From Streptomyces kurssanovii (GTDB lineage: Bacteria > Actinomycetota > Actinomycetes > Streptomycetales > Streptomycetaceae): a DNA stretch of 61,352 bases. Positions 35,298 through 44,092 of this stretch are shown piece after piece (positions within the stretch are counted from its first letter, which is position 1; each line of letters opens with the position of its first letter). The translations under genes and the position numbers were made by a program. The stretch covers positions 1-61,352 of the forward strand of contig NZ_BMTN01000029.1 of assembly GCF_014649695.1 (NCBI RefSeq). Reading direction: 5' to 3'. The notes beneath the pieces were generated by a model, which was not told the origin of the DNA, did not search any database, and saw nothing but the letters and a program-made list of their open reading frames with translations.

Positions 35298-36623
35298 GTG
35301 TCACTGGCAGCCATACCCCGCGCCAAGGGAAGCGTCCCCGGCCTTGGCCATCTCCCGAGACTGGCACGCGACCCACTGGCCGTACTGAGGTCTCTCCACG
35401 CCGAAGGGCCTGTGCTGCGTCTCAACGTCGGCCCCGTGCCCGTGGTGGTGGTCACCAGCGCCGAAGCGGTCAACGACCTGATGGTTAAGCAGGCCAAGAG
35501 CTTCGTGAAAGGCCGGCTGTTCGACCGCGTGCGGCCCCTGGTCGGCAACGGTCTGGCGAACAGCGACGAGCCGCAGCACATGCGTCACCGGCGGCTAATG
35601 CAGCCCATGTTCTACAAGGAGCGCCTCGCGGGCTACGCGGAGGTGATGAGCGAGCGGGCCGACAAGCTGGCTGACTCCTGGACTGCCGGCCAGAAGTTCG
35701 ACGTGAACCAGGTGATGACCACCTTCGCCATCGAGACGCTGGCCGCCACGCTGTTTTCCGCCGACATCGGCCGCAGCGCCGTGGACGCGGTCCGCGAGGA
35801 CCTTCCCGTCATCCTGAGGAACATGATCCTTCGGGCTCTCGCTCCGCAGTTCACGGACAACTGGCCCATCTGGAAGAAGTTCGACACCGCAGCAGCGCGC
35901 ATGCGTGCGGTTATAGACCAGGTCATCACCGCGACACGCGCCTCCGCCCCCGAAGGACGCACCGATTTGCTGTCCCTACTGCTTTCCGCCCGGGACGACA
36001 CCGGGGAAGGCCTCACGGACGAGCAGATCAGGGACGAGCTCACGACCATGCTCTTCGCCGGCTCGGAGACGGTCGCATCGACGCTCTCCTGGGCGCTGCA
36101 TCACCTGGCCCAGCATCCCGACGTCGAGCAGCAGCTGCTGGCCGAGATCGACCGAGTAGTAGGCGCCGGCAAGGTCACCTTCGAGCACATCCCCCAGCTG
36201 CCGAGCATCACCCGGGTCCTGGACGAGGCGATACGCCTGCACGGCGTGGTCACCCTGATGCGGCGGACGACCGAGCCTGTATCCATAGCGGGGTACGAGC
36301 TGCCTGCCGACACCGAGGTTCTTGTGAGCCTGTACGCGCTCCACCGCAATCCGGACCTCTATCCGGACCCGAACCGCTTCGACCCTGACCGGTGGCTGCC
36401 CGAGCAGGTCGCCGCGCGTCCACGCGACCACGCAGTGCCGTTCGGGGCAGGGAACCGCAAATGCATCGGCGACCGGTACGCCTGGATGGAGGCCACCATC
36501 GCTCTGGCGACGATCCTGCCCCGCTGGAAGCTTCGTCCTGTCCCAGGTGGCAAGCCGCCGCGTGAGGCCACGGCGGCCATGGCTCATCCGACGCGCATGC
36601 CGATGATCGTCCAGCCTCGCTGA
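35298..36623 (+). CDS. Cytochrome P450, complete and orthodox
   Basis: 441 residues. I-helix FAGSET (A254-G-x-x-T258), K-helix E310-A-I-R313, and haem loop FGAGNRKCIG with C389. The overall style (MLFAGSETVASTLSWALHHL, RFDPDRWLPE) resembles actinobacterial P450s acting on terpenes, such as the pentalenene oxygenase group, but no terpene cyclase is in the window. GTG start, with AAAGGGAAG just upstream. Its likely regulator is the divergent XRE/MmyB-like gene. Redox partners are not nearby. Confidence 0.85.
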   Translation: MSLAAIPRAKGSVPGLGHLPRLARDPLAVLRSLHAEGPVLRLNVGPVPVVVVTSAEAVNDLMVKQAKSFVKGRLFDRVRPLVGNGLANSDEPQHMRHRRLMQPMFYKERLAGYAEVMSERADKLADSWTAGQKFDVNQVMTTFAIETLAATLFSADIGRSAVDAVREDLPVILRNMILRALAPQFTDNWPIWKKFDTAAARMRAVIDQVITATRASAPEGRTDLLSLLLSARDDTGEGLTDEQIRDELTTMLFAGSETVASTLSWALHHLAQHPDVEQQLLAEIDRVVGAGKVTFEHIPQLPSITRVLDEAIRLHGVVTLMRRTTEPVSIAGYELPADTEVLVSLYALHRNPDLYPDPNRFDPDRWLPEQVAARPRDHAVPFGAGNRKCIGDRYAWMEATIALATILPRWKLRPVPGGKPPREATAAMAHPTRMPMIVQPR

Positions 36624-36687
36624 ACTCCCGGCCTCCGGTGAGCTCCTGAGCTGTCAGCACCGCCGTCGTTCCCTTCCCCACAGCTGA

Positions 36688-37449
36688 TCAACGGGCGAGC
36701 GGTGGCGCCGTGGTGAAGGTCGGCGCGGGCACCCAGGTGATCTCTTCCTCTCCCGTGTACTGAACGCGTACAGGATGGAAAATCACGGGAAGCGATTCTG
36801 GGCAGTCAAGGCCCAGGTTGGTGGTGCGCAGGATCTCCGCCAATGGCATACGCAGCCGCAGGTCAGGAAGCCTGTGGACCAGGCGTTCGACCGCGGTCTC
36901 AGCAATCAGCCGCACCAGGGACAGGCCCCCGGGCGGCAACTCGAAACCGTCGCGGATCCCGGAGCATTCCACGCTCGGCGGGATCCCCGGCGAGGGAAGC
37001 CGGGAGCTGAGGGCTATGCCGATCTGGCTGGTGGCGTGCGCGACGACACCGAGAAGGAGACCACGCACCTCTTGTGGCACGGTGCCGACCTCGTCGCCGC
37101 GCGCGTAGTGAAGCATCCACGACACCACGTCGGGCCCGGGCGACGCCCGCTTCTCATCGACCAGTTGGTCACAGAGCCGCACAAGTGTCGCCTCGGCTCG
37201 CTCCACATGTGCTGACCCGGTCAGGACCGAGGGCACTGCCTGGCCCACATCTGCGGCGTACCGGTCATCCATCCCCAGCAGGCCGGCCATGGCGAGGAGC
37301 GGCACCGGTCGCGCGTACCTCAACACAAGGTCCTCGCGACCGGCCGGCGCGAACCAGTCGATGTGCTCGTCCACGATCTGGAGCACATACGGTTCGGTGG
37401 AGTCCTGAAGCTCGCCTAGCGCTTGGTCCACGAAGCGGGGGGTGCCCAT
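36688..37449 (-). CDS. Gutted P450-like protein lacking the haem cysteine
   Basis: 253 residues. The N-terminal half reads like the C-to-I helices of a CYP157/154-style P450 (FAPAGREDLVLRYARPVPLL, LGVVAHATSQIGIAL). The sequence then jumps straight to a haem-loop-like GIRDGFELPPGGLSLVRLIAETAVERLVHRLPDLRLR, where the Cys is replaced. About 100 N-terminal residues and the K-helix/meander are absent. The frame is nevertheless intact, with GGAGA before the ATG. It is either a decaying gene or a P450 fold kept for a non-catalytic role. Confidence 0.6.
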   Translation of the reverse strand: MGTPRFVDQALGELQDSTEPYVLQIVDEHIDWFAPAGREDLVLRYARPVPLLAMAGLLGMDDRYAADVGQAVPSVLTGSAHVERAEATLVRLCDQLVDEKRASPGPDVVSWMLHYARGDEVGTVPQEVRGLLLGVVAHATSQIGIALSSRLPSPGIPPSVECSGIRDGFELPPGGLSLVRLIAETAVERLVHRLPDLRLRMPLAEILRTTNLGLDCPESLPVIFHPVRVQYTGEEEITWVPAPTFTTAPPLAR

Positions 37450-37643
37450 GGGTCTCCAGTTGTCTGGTCGGGATATTCGGCCGTCGAGTTCACGCCCTGA
37501 CTTGCTGTCACTTGCTCAGCAGCTGCATTAACTGTAATTCCCGCGACGGCTTCTTCCGTGCGGACCGAAACGGCAGTTGCCGAGGCATCGACCCCGTGAC
37601 GACCAGCCCCCGTGTCACCGATGCATGGCCTGACATGCTTGCT

Positions 37644-37961
37644 CTACGCGGCCGGTCGGTGGTCGATGACCGTCTCCTCGCAGGGGCCGTCGGCGAAGGT
37701 CTTGAACGCCTCGAGCTCAGCCTTGTCGATCGTCAGGCCCCAGCGGAGCTTGGTGCCGATCCACTCCCCGATGTAGCGGCAGTACTGGTCGGTGGCCGGC
37801 GGGAGCCAGTCGGCCGGATCCTGGTCTGCCTTGGACCGGTTGGTGCGGGCGGTGACCGCGACGAGCGAGGTCGCGGCGCCCTGGTCGTTGGCGTACGCCT
37901 CGCGCTTGGCCGCGGTCCAGGCGGAGGCTCCGACTGGCGGGAAGCGTCATTCCAACCGTGC
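37644..37961 (-). pseudogene. HNH endonuclease C-terminal fragment, copy 1
   Basis: Minus-strand reading: GASAWTAAKREAYANDQGAA, TARTNRSKADQDPADWLPPA, RYIGEWIGTKLRWGLTIDKA and a TAG stop at 37644. This is the end of the secreted HNH/DUF1524 nuclease family of Streptomyces, including the NRSKxDxDPxxWLPP segment. Homology begins abruptly at GAS; the catalytic HNH region is missing. The last about 30 bases (to 37961) are not nuclease-derived, yet are shared with the copy at 42123. Confidence 0.8.
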
Positions 37962-38022
37962 TGTATTCGAAACTGCCAGTGGTATCGGCGGACGTCAGAG
38001 GTCGGCGCTATGGTGCGTGGCC

Positions 38023-39336
38023 GTGGACTCTGCTGATCTCGACTATCGGGCCCGGACGCGGTCCGGCTGCATCCCGCCGGAACTGGTCTCCCGGCTGGTC
38101 CACCACGGCCATGCAGCCGTGGTGGAGGAGTGGGCCGGACGTGGGGAGTGGTTTTGCGCGCTTGTGTGGGCGCGGCTGCTGGGCGAGCGGGGCCGACAGG
38201 CCGACGCACTGGAGGTGCTCGGCCCGTACGCCGCTACGGGCTGGTGGACGGCCGTCGTAGCGACCGCCGAGCTGCTGGAGGGTTGGGGCCGGGTCAAGGA
38301 AGCGATCGAGACCGTCCGGGCCCGGATGGCCGTCGGGCACCCGATGGCGTTGGAGGCCTACACGCGGCTGCTTGCCCGGCACGGCCGCGCCGCGGAGGCG
38401 TTCACCATGCTGCTGCCGCACGCCGACGACGAGGCGCTCGCCACCGCCCTGGTTGACGTGGCCGCCGTCGCCGGCCGTGACGAGGAGGCCGCCGCGCTGC
38501 TCGCCGCCCGGATCCGGGCCGACCACCGCTGCGACGGCCCGTGGTGCTGCCGCGGCCTCGACAACGACACGGCGATCGGCCTACTCGCGACGATCCGCGA
38601 GCGCCAGGGCCACATCGCCGAGGCCATCGCTCTGCTCAGGCACCGGCAGATCACCTCGGTCAACAGCCGCGACCAACTCGCCGACCTGTTCGCCCGCCAC
38701 GGCCGGATCGAGGAACTGCGCGCCTACGCGGCGACCGACGGACATGAGGAGGCCGTACAGCGGCTGGCGGTGCTGCTGGAGGAGTGTGGCGACGTTGAGG
38801 GCGCGATCGCTGTATACGGGCAGACCGACGGACCCGCGGCCTGGAACCCGAGGTCGGCTTACGAGCTCGCGCAGCTCTTGGCCCGGCATGGCCGGGGCGA
38901 TGAGGCGGTCGCCGTGATGCGTGCCCAGGCCGACGCCCACCGCGGCGACGACTGGATTCTCCACGCCCTGTCCGAGCTGTGTCTCGACCAGGGGCGCCCC
39001 TTCGACGGCCTGGCCCACCTCGACGCCCTCGCCGCCCAGTGCGGGGGCGAGGTTGAGTGGGAGCTGTTCTGGATGCGGCTGCCGCTGATCGCCGCCTGCA
39101 GCGGGGTCGACGAGGCGGTTGAACGGGCCCGAGCCCACCCTGAAGGCACCACTTGGTACGCGGCGGAACACATCGCTCGGCTTCTCGCCGACGCCGGGCG
39201 CACCGATGAAGCCGTCGCCGTCCTTCAGCAACATGACCGCAGGAACAGCCACGACCTGGCCGGCTACCTCATCGACCTCGGCCGTATCGACGAAGCCCTG
39301 GCCGTCCTTCAGCAGCCCCGCCCCCAATGTGGCTGA
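38023..39336 (+). CDS. TPR-like repeat protein
   Basis: 437 residues of helical hairpins of about 30-36 residues, such as YAELAQLLARHGRGDEAVAV-type units (ELAQLLARHGRGDEAVAVMR, HIARLLADAGRTDEAVAVLQ, YLIDLGRIDEALAVLQ). No enzymatic domain, signal or membrane segment. GTG 38023 follows a -10-like TATGGT at 38009 by 8 nt, so expression may be leaderless. Similar repeat-only proteins are frequent and highly variable in Streptomyces; role unknown. Confidence 0.7.
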   Translation: MDSADLDYRARTRSGCIPPELVSRLVHHGHAAVVEEWAGRGEWFCALVWARLLGERGRQADALEVLGPYAATGWWTAVVATAELLEGWGRVKEAIETVRARMAVGHPMALEAYTRLLARHGRAAEAFTMLLPHADDEALATALVDVAAVAGRDEEAAALLAARIRADHRCDGPWCCRGLDNDTAIGLLATIRERQGHIAEAIALLRHRQITSVNSRDQLADLFARHGRIEELRAYAATDGHEEAVQRLAVLLEECGDVEGAIAVYGQTDGPAAWNPRSAYELAQLLARHGRGDEAVAVMRAQADAHRGDDWILHALSELCLDQGRPFDGLAHLDALAAQCGGEVEWELFWMRLPLIAACSGVDEAVERARAHPEGTTWYAAEHIARLLADAGRTDEAVAVLQQHDRRNSHDLAGYLIDLGRIDEALAVLQQPRPQCG

Positions 39337-39369
39337 TTCCCAATGACCGTTGTCAAGCGTCGAAGGTGC

Positions 39370-39891
39370 CTATCGGGTCCTGCCGATGGCACGCCGGAAC
39401 CTTGCCCATAGAGAGGTTGGCAGGGTGACGTGAGTGACTTCATCCAGAGAGCCAGCATCCTGCGCCGCGGCGGTCCGCTCTGCTGGGTCATCGTGAGCGT
39501 CTCCACGGAATGCGACGGCGTCCTCCCCGATCCCGACTACCTCCAGGAGGGTGTCCAGGGCCATGTCGGCTTGCTCGTGCGGCTGGGTGAGCCAGACATA
39601 CGAGACGCCGACCGGATTGCCGTCGTGCTTGCTGATCGCGAAGCTGAATCCCTTCAGCTGGAACAGTGCGACGTCGAGCTCGTCCAGCCCGTCCCACGAA
39701 CGCTCCACGTGTAGACGTAGCCGCTGGGCCACGGGCTGCACCGACAGTGCCAGCACTCCGATCATCTGGAATAGCGGGGCGGAGTGTTCCCAGACGCTGT
39801 ACTGATAAGCCGGGTTCTTGCCGGTGTAGTAGGGCGGTTGTGTAGCTGGCTGCCAGTCAGGCTCAGGCCAAGGGACCTCGATCTCTGTCAC
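39370..39891 (-). CDS. Hypothetical protein (173 aa)
   Basis: Starts MTEIEVPWPEPDWQPATQPP and is rich in aromatic residues (YYTGKNPAYQYSVWEHSAPL). Later parts are mixed alpha/beta with VSYVWLTQPHEQADMALDTL. GGAGGAACT lies just upstream of the GTG. It converges with the TPR gene. No family recognised. Confidence 0.55.
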   Translation of the reverse strand: MTEIEVPWPEPDWQPATQPPYYTGKNPAYQYSVWEHSAPLFQMIGVLALSVQPVAQRLRLHVERSWDGLDELDVALFQLKGFSFAISKHDGNPVGVSYVWLTQPHEQADMALDTLLEVVGIGEDAVAFRGDAHDDPAERTAAAQDAGSLDEVTHVTLPTSLWARFRRAIGRTR

Positions 39892-39956
39892 ACCAGTTCC
39901 TCCCCCTGGCCTCCAGCCCACTGGTGATCAACCTACCTTCACCGGGTCAGCCGACG

Positions 39957-40185
39957 TTATACGGCGCTGGTCAGGCCCGGTTGCGGTGGCTGGGCTGTCC
40001 ATTGGCGTCGGTCGCGGATGAGGGCCCACATAACGTCGAGGCTGCGGCGAGCGAGGGCAAGGACTGCCTGTTTGTGGCTCTTGCCCTCGGCTCGTTTTCG
40101 GTCGTAGAAGGTCTTGGACGTGAGGCAGAAGCGGGCGGCGATCATCAGGGCGAGGGCCTCCTCGATCCCCGGGGCGGGCGTGAAC
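39957..40185 (-). pseudogene. IS110-family transposase C-terminal fragment
   Basis: KTFYDRKRAEGKSHKQAVLA followed by LARRSLDVMWALIRD matches the end of IS110-type (DEDD) transposases (YYDRKxAxGKxHxQAxLxLARRRxDVxxAMLRD). The catalytic part is absent. It is fused head-on to a nuclease fragment at about 40186. Confidence 0.7.
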
Positions 40186-40429
40186 TTGCCGCGAACCGCT
40201 CGTGCAGTGCGCCTTCGTAGTCGCCTTCCACGTCTAGGAGCGGAAGGAGCCTGGCGTGATGGCTGGTCTGGAGCTGGGACGTCCGGGACTTGAGGGTGCC
40301 GGTGGTCCGCCCGATCTTCGTCTGCGGGGAGTTCTCCACGCCGACGAGGTACGCGGAGGACTGGACCCCGGGGTGCTGGCACCGCCGGCTCGTCGGGGAC
40401 GGGAGCGCCTCGTACGCACATGCCGTCAC
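40186..40429 (-). pseudogene. GIY-YIG/T5orf172-type nuclease fragment
   Basis: AYLVGVENSPQTKIGRTTGT, SRTSQLQTSHHARLLPLLD and GDYEGALHERFAA fit the GIY-YIG-like fold (VYxVxxxxxxxVKIGxTxxxxxRxxxLQxxxP; LHxxF). The frame enters the IS110 remnant directly afterwards, so the C-terminus has been replaced. Confidence 0.6.
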
Positions 40430-40502
40430 CACCGGAAACGCCTCGTGCCCATACTCGACATGCGTGCGAGGGCCAGCCGGTGTCCGGCGGACGCCCACTG
40501 TC

Positions 40503-40841
40503 TCAGGCCGCGGCTGTGGGGGTCGCCGATTCGGCCGTGCGGCGGTGTTCGGCATTGATGCGCCGGGCTTCCTCGAGCTGGTCCTCGAGGATGATGATGC
40601 GGCAGGCGGCATCGATCGGGGTGCCCTGGTCGACCAGTTCTCGGGCACGGGCCGCGATGCGCAGCTGGTAGCGGGAGTAGCGGCGGTGTCCGCCCGCGGA
40701 ACGCAGCGGTGTGATCAGGCGGGCTTCGCCGATCGCGCGGAGGAAGCCCTGGGTGGTGCCGAGCATTTCGGCGGCGCGGCCCATCGTGTAGGCGGGGTAG
40801 TCGTCGTCATCGAGACGGCCGAACGAGTCGTCTGCTGTCAT
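40503..40841 (-). CDS. MerR-family transcriptional regulator
   Basis: 112 residues. YTMGRAAEMLGTTQGFLRAI is the HTH and SAGGHRRYSRYQLRIA the wing of MerR proteins; the rest is one long helix (IILEDQLEEARRINAEHRR) that would form the dimer coiled coil. There is no effector domain. GAGAGG before the ATG. A 32-bp perfect palindrome stands 27 bases upstream of the start and may be its operator or an attenuator. Confidence 0.8.
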   Translation of the reverse strand: MTADDSFGRLDDDDYPAYTMGRAAEMLGTTQGFLRAIGEARLITPLRSAGGHRRYSRYQLRIAARARELVDQGTPIDAACRIIILEDQLEEARRINAEHRRTAESATPTAAA

Positions 40842-40867
40842 CGCACCTCTCTGTGGAACACGCTGGA

Positions 40868-40899
40868 GGGGCCCTGGTGCCGTACGGCACCAGGGCCCC
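40868..40899. repeat. 32-bp perfect palindrome
   Basis: The left half 40868-40883 (starting GGGGCCCTGG) is the exact reverse complement of 40884-40899, with no central spacer. It lies in the leader region of the MerR gene. As RNA it folds into a very strong hairpin; as DNA it could extrude as a cruciform or bind a dimeric protein. Confidence 0.85.
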
Positions 40900-40905
40900 G
40901 AAGGA

Positions 40906-41467
40906 ACTGCTACACCATCTGCCGGCCCTGGTACTGCGCCGGCGTTCTGTTTCCGCACACCCGACGGACGTGCTGTCGGGGATGCGGGGATCGCGGATGC
41001 GTGACCGGAGACCACCTCACTATCGATGTCCTGCGGTACCCGGATGCAAGACTTCCGTCCGGGCGATCCTGATGGCGCGGTCCTCCGTTCTACCTCGGCG
41101 AGCAACTGCGTACTGCTGGTACTGCGAACTGCTCAGTGGCCTCTGACAGCGCCACCTTCGGCAGCCAGCCCCGTCGCCGATCCTGCGTCTGCTCTGGCTT
41201 GGAACCCCACTGCCGAACTTCCCGGTGCGCGCGTCCGCAGCCGACGCCTTCACCGGGGGTGCTGCTCACTGACTTCACTGCTGGGTCCTGCGAACTGCGC
41301 TTACTGATACTGCGTCAACTGCGGTACTGCTCACGGCGGCCCCTGATCACTGCGGGCCACCCGATCCGGTCGCCAGTCCCGTCGCCGTCCTGCACAACCC
41401 TGGCTTCGAAACTCCGCCACCGCACCGTCCTGCCAACTGCACCTGCGGGTACTGCTGTTGGTACTGC
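40906..41467. repeat. Array of ACTGC words, same orientation
   Basis: ACTGC occurs 16 times on the plus strand between 40906 and 41467, fourteen of them from 41105 on: 41105, 41112, 41121, 41128, 41209, 41277, 41294, 41309, 41318, 41326, 41349, 41436, 41451, 41463. Most are [A/T]ACTGC[G/T], with local spacing of 7-9 bases. No gene is supported between 40842 and 41670. Confidence 0.7.
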
Positions 41468-41670
41468 TTCCCGGCAGTTCATCTCTGCCAGGCCCTGCTG
41501 TCTTCCTGGGCTACGAGAGAGACCTTAACCAGACCACCACCCAATGTCTACTCCAGCCAACATAGATTTTCGCGTGTTCGACGCTGAGGTAATCGGTCTC
41601 GAACGGAGACTTTGGAAGGGTTGACGAGCCGCAGCCCGGGCACAAGCGGCAGACAGGACCGGGCAGGACG

Positions 41671-42060
41671 ATGCGGAGACAGGGGTGGCCTGATGGACAC
41701 GATGAGCTGACCGTCGCAACCGCCCGCTCCGAGACATCCGTCGCCGGGGCACGCGAGAGCGCCCGGGACTTCCTTGAAGGACTCGTACACCCGATCGCAT
41801 CCCAAGCCGCCGACACCGTGATCCTGGTGGTCTCGGAGCTCGTCACCAACGCCCTGCGCCACGGCGGCGGCGCCTGCACCCTGGACCTGACCGCACACCC
41901 GGACAGCATCGAGGTGGCCGCGCACGACCGCAGCCCGCAGGCGCCACGCATGCGCACCCCCGACCTGAACGGCGGCACCGGAGGCTTCGGCTGGCCCATG
42001 GTCAACCGCCTCACCCACACCACCTCGGTGACCCGCCGGCGCCCTCGGTCCCAGGCATGT
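41671..42060 (+). pseudogene. RsbW-like ATP-binding protein, C-terminus lost
   Basis: VILVVSELVTNALRHGGG is the N-box of the HATPase_c anti-sigma/phosphatase-regulator type, followed by DRSPQAPRMRTPD and GGTGGFGWPMVNRLT (G-boxes). After THTTSVTRR the family pattern stops, and the frame runs on through an unrelated nuclease fragment into the next gene, which shows that the true 3' end is missing or frameshifted near 42035. Confidence 0.6.
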
Positions 42061-42122
42061 ACGTCGTCACGGTTGGTCAACGCCCTGTACAGCCTGGGTC
42101 ACCGCCGCACGGTGCTGGAGCT

Positions 42123-42441
42123 CTATTGGGCCGGCTGGTGGTTGATGACGGTCTCCTCGCAGGGGCTGTCGGCGAAGGTCTTGAGCGCATCAAGCTCGGC
42201 CTTGTCGGCGGTCAGGCCCCCAGCGGAGTTTGGTGCCGATCCACTCGCCGACGTAGCGGCAGTACTGGTCGGACGCGGGCGGGAGCCACTCGGCCGGATC
42301 CTGATCCGCCTTCGAACGGTTCGTCCGGGCCGTGACAGCGACCAAGGAGCTGGCGACGCCTTGGTCGTTGGCGTACGCCTCGCGCTTGGCCGCGCTCCAG
42401 GCGGAGGCCCCAGCTGGCAGGGAGCGTCATTCCAACCGTGC
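42123..42441 (-). pseudogene. HNH endonuclease C-terminal fragment, copy 2
   Basis: Same fragment as at 37644, with matching breakpoint: GASAWSAAKREAYANDQG, RTNRSKADQDPAEWLPPA and a TAG stop at 42123. One additional C (run of five instead of four near 42220) shifts the frame. The non-nuclease edge GCGTCATTCCAACCGTG is identical in both copies, so the cassette was already truncated before it was duplicated. Confidence 0.8.
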
Positions 42442-42516
42442 GCTGTTTTCTCGTGCCGGTTTCTCGGATCGCAGCCTCAGAGCTGGCGTGTCCGAGCTGG
42501 CTGTCACACTCGCCGG

Positions 42517-43308
42517 ATGACGAACGAGGGTGGGAGCGCGAGTCTCGTGGATGTGCGTGCGCTGTTGCTGAGGACGGACTGGAATGCAGTGGAGCACTGC
42601 TGCCCGAATGTGGCGCCGATGACGCCGGTGATCCTTCGGCAGCTGCTCGATGACGACCCGCGGGCCCAGGGCACGGCGGCGCGGGATCTGTTCGACGCGG
42701 TGACGCACCAGGAAACCTTCTACAGCGCCACGGCGCCCGCCGCGTTGTTCGTCGCCGCGATCCTGGGCGATCCGCGGACACTGGCAATGGTGACCAAGCA
42801 GAGGCCCTGGGAGATCGACCAGCACGGCGAGCAGCTGTCCTCGCTGCGGGTGCTTCTGCTCGACTGGCTCGGGGGCACCGCTCAGGACACGGACTATCCG
42901 CCCGAGTGGCCGCCCGGCGAGCAGGAAGACATCGACGCCTTCCTCGCGACCCGCCCCGCCCTCTACAACGCGGTCCACCCGTTCCTCAGCGACAGTGAAC
43001 AGCAGGTCCGCGACGCCGCCCTCTCTGCGACCCTGCCTCTGCTGGCCGACCCGGTGCTGGCGCATCACATCCCCGCCCTGACCGACGCTGTCCACGAACT
43101 CGCTGCCCGCGACACTCCCTACCGCTGGTACGCCATCGACCGACTCGCCGCCTGGGGCCAGGACACCTCCCCCTACCCTGAGCCCCCGCAGCCGGACCCG
43201 AACCTTTTCGCCGGTGTGGATACCCAGGACGTCATCCACGGCGACCACGACCCGTGGGCAGGACACCTCGAGCCGTGGCCGGACTCTGTATACGACACCC
43301 TCCAATAG
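42517..43308 (+). CDS. HEAT-like repeat protein of unknown function
   Basis: 263 residues beginning MTNEGGSASLVDVRALLLRT. Repeating helical pairs (PVILRQLLDDDPRAQGTAAR, EQQVRDAALSATLPLLADP, HIPALTDAVHELAARD) suggest HEAT/ARM folding. The C-terminus is acidic and Pro-rich. The ATG at 42517 has no ribosome binding site, in keeping with leaderless expression. Similar orphan proteins occur near polymorphic toxins, but no link is visible here. Confidence 0.65.
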   Translation: MTNEGGSASLVDVRALLLRTDWNAVEHCCPNVAPMTPVILRQLLDDDPRAQGTAARDLFDAVTHQETFYSATAPAALFVAAILGDPRTLAMVTKQRPWEIDQHGEQLSSLRVLLLDWLGGTAQDTDYPPEWPPGEQEDIDAFLATRPALYNAVHPFLSDSEQQVRDAALSATLPLLADPVLAHHIPALTDAVHELAARDTPYRWYAIDRLAAWGQDTSPYPEPPQPDPNLFAGVDTQDVIHGDHDPWAGHLEPWPDSVYDTLQ

Positions 43309-43514
43309 AACGGCCGCCGGTGGCCGTTCCCGATCAGCCGGGGTACCTCGCTCGACGTCTCTGTCACGTCGGCCCCGGTACGGCCGCTGGCGACCGGACC
43401 GGCGACTCGCTGCGCTGCAGCGCTTCCAGGACCCTCTTTCCGCGCGCTACCCAACGACCTGGGTCAGGCATGCTCCTCGGTCCCTCGATAGCGTGTGCTC
43501 CTTGAGAGGGGGCT

Positions 43515-44081
43515 GTGTTGTTCTACGAGGGTCTCGCCTACGACGATCTTGTCGACTGGGCTGGTGAGGGAGGCGTTATACGGGCCGATCCCCAGGCGGT
43601 GGCCGAGTGGCGCATCCCTGAGGCGGACAAGGCGGTCCTTGTCGATGTCGGCGTGCCCAACAGCGACGACGTCCCCCTCACTCGAGTGTGCTTCCAGAAA
43701 GAAGCGGAGCCGGCGGTCTCGACTGCTGACGGACGACTGCTCTACCTGCTCGCTGAAAATCAGAGCCCAGAATACGTCGGCGGTGTCCTGACCTGGTCAT
43801 GGGCCGTCGAGCCGGGCACCGGTGTCGTCTATTACGTGATGCCGGACAGCACTGCCTGGTTCGCCAACTCCTCCGTTGTTCTGTGGGTCCAATGCCTGCA
43901 CCACTACGGGCTGCGGGTCGACACCTGCGACCTGCTGCTCAACGCGGACTTCCATGAGGAGGAAGCCGTCCTGGCCGAACTTGAGGAGCTCGCCGCAGAA
44001 CTCGCGGAGTTCGACCCGCCTGCATTCGCCGGGTACAACGGGTTCATCTGGCCGGAGTACCTCGCCCGCTGGCTTTGGTAG
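43515..44081 (+). CDS. SUKH-4-like immunity protein
   Basis: 188 residues. The pattern is that of SUKH immunity proteins: a substrate-like N-terminal helix, LLYLLAENQSPEYVGGVLTW, VEPGTGVVYYVMPDS, then TAWFANSSVVLWVQCLHHYG, which corresponds to the FVNSSLxxFxxxL motif of SUKH-4. These bind and inhibit secreted nuclease or deaminase toxins. No toxin gene lies next to it, so it may be an orphan immunity gene. GTG start with GAGAGGGGG upstream. Confidence 0.7.
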   Translation: MLFYEGLAYDDLVDWAGEGGVIRADPQAVAEWRIPEADKAVLVDVGVPNSDDVPLTRVCFQKEAEPAVSTADGRLLYLLAENQSPEYVGGVLTWSWAVEPGTGVVYYVMPDSTAWFANSSVVLWVQCLHHYGLRVDTCDLLLNADFHEEEAVLAELEELAAELAEFDPPAFAGYNGFIWPEYLARWLW

Positions 44082-44092
44082 CACGAGCTCCA

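Noticed and set aside
40845-41146. Small Cys/Tyr-rich peptide gene on the plus strand as a RiPP precursor
   Set aside because: No ribosome binding site, and it spans the 32-bp palindrome; no maturation enzymes nearby.
41105-41467. ACTGC array as a CRISPR or coding Tyr-Cys repeat
   Set aside because: Units are only 5-7 bases, spacing is irregular and the words fall in all three frames.
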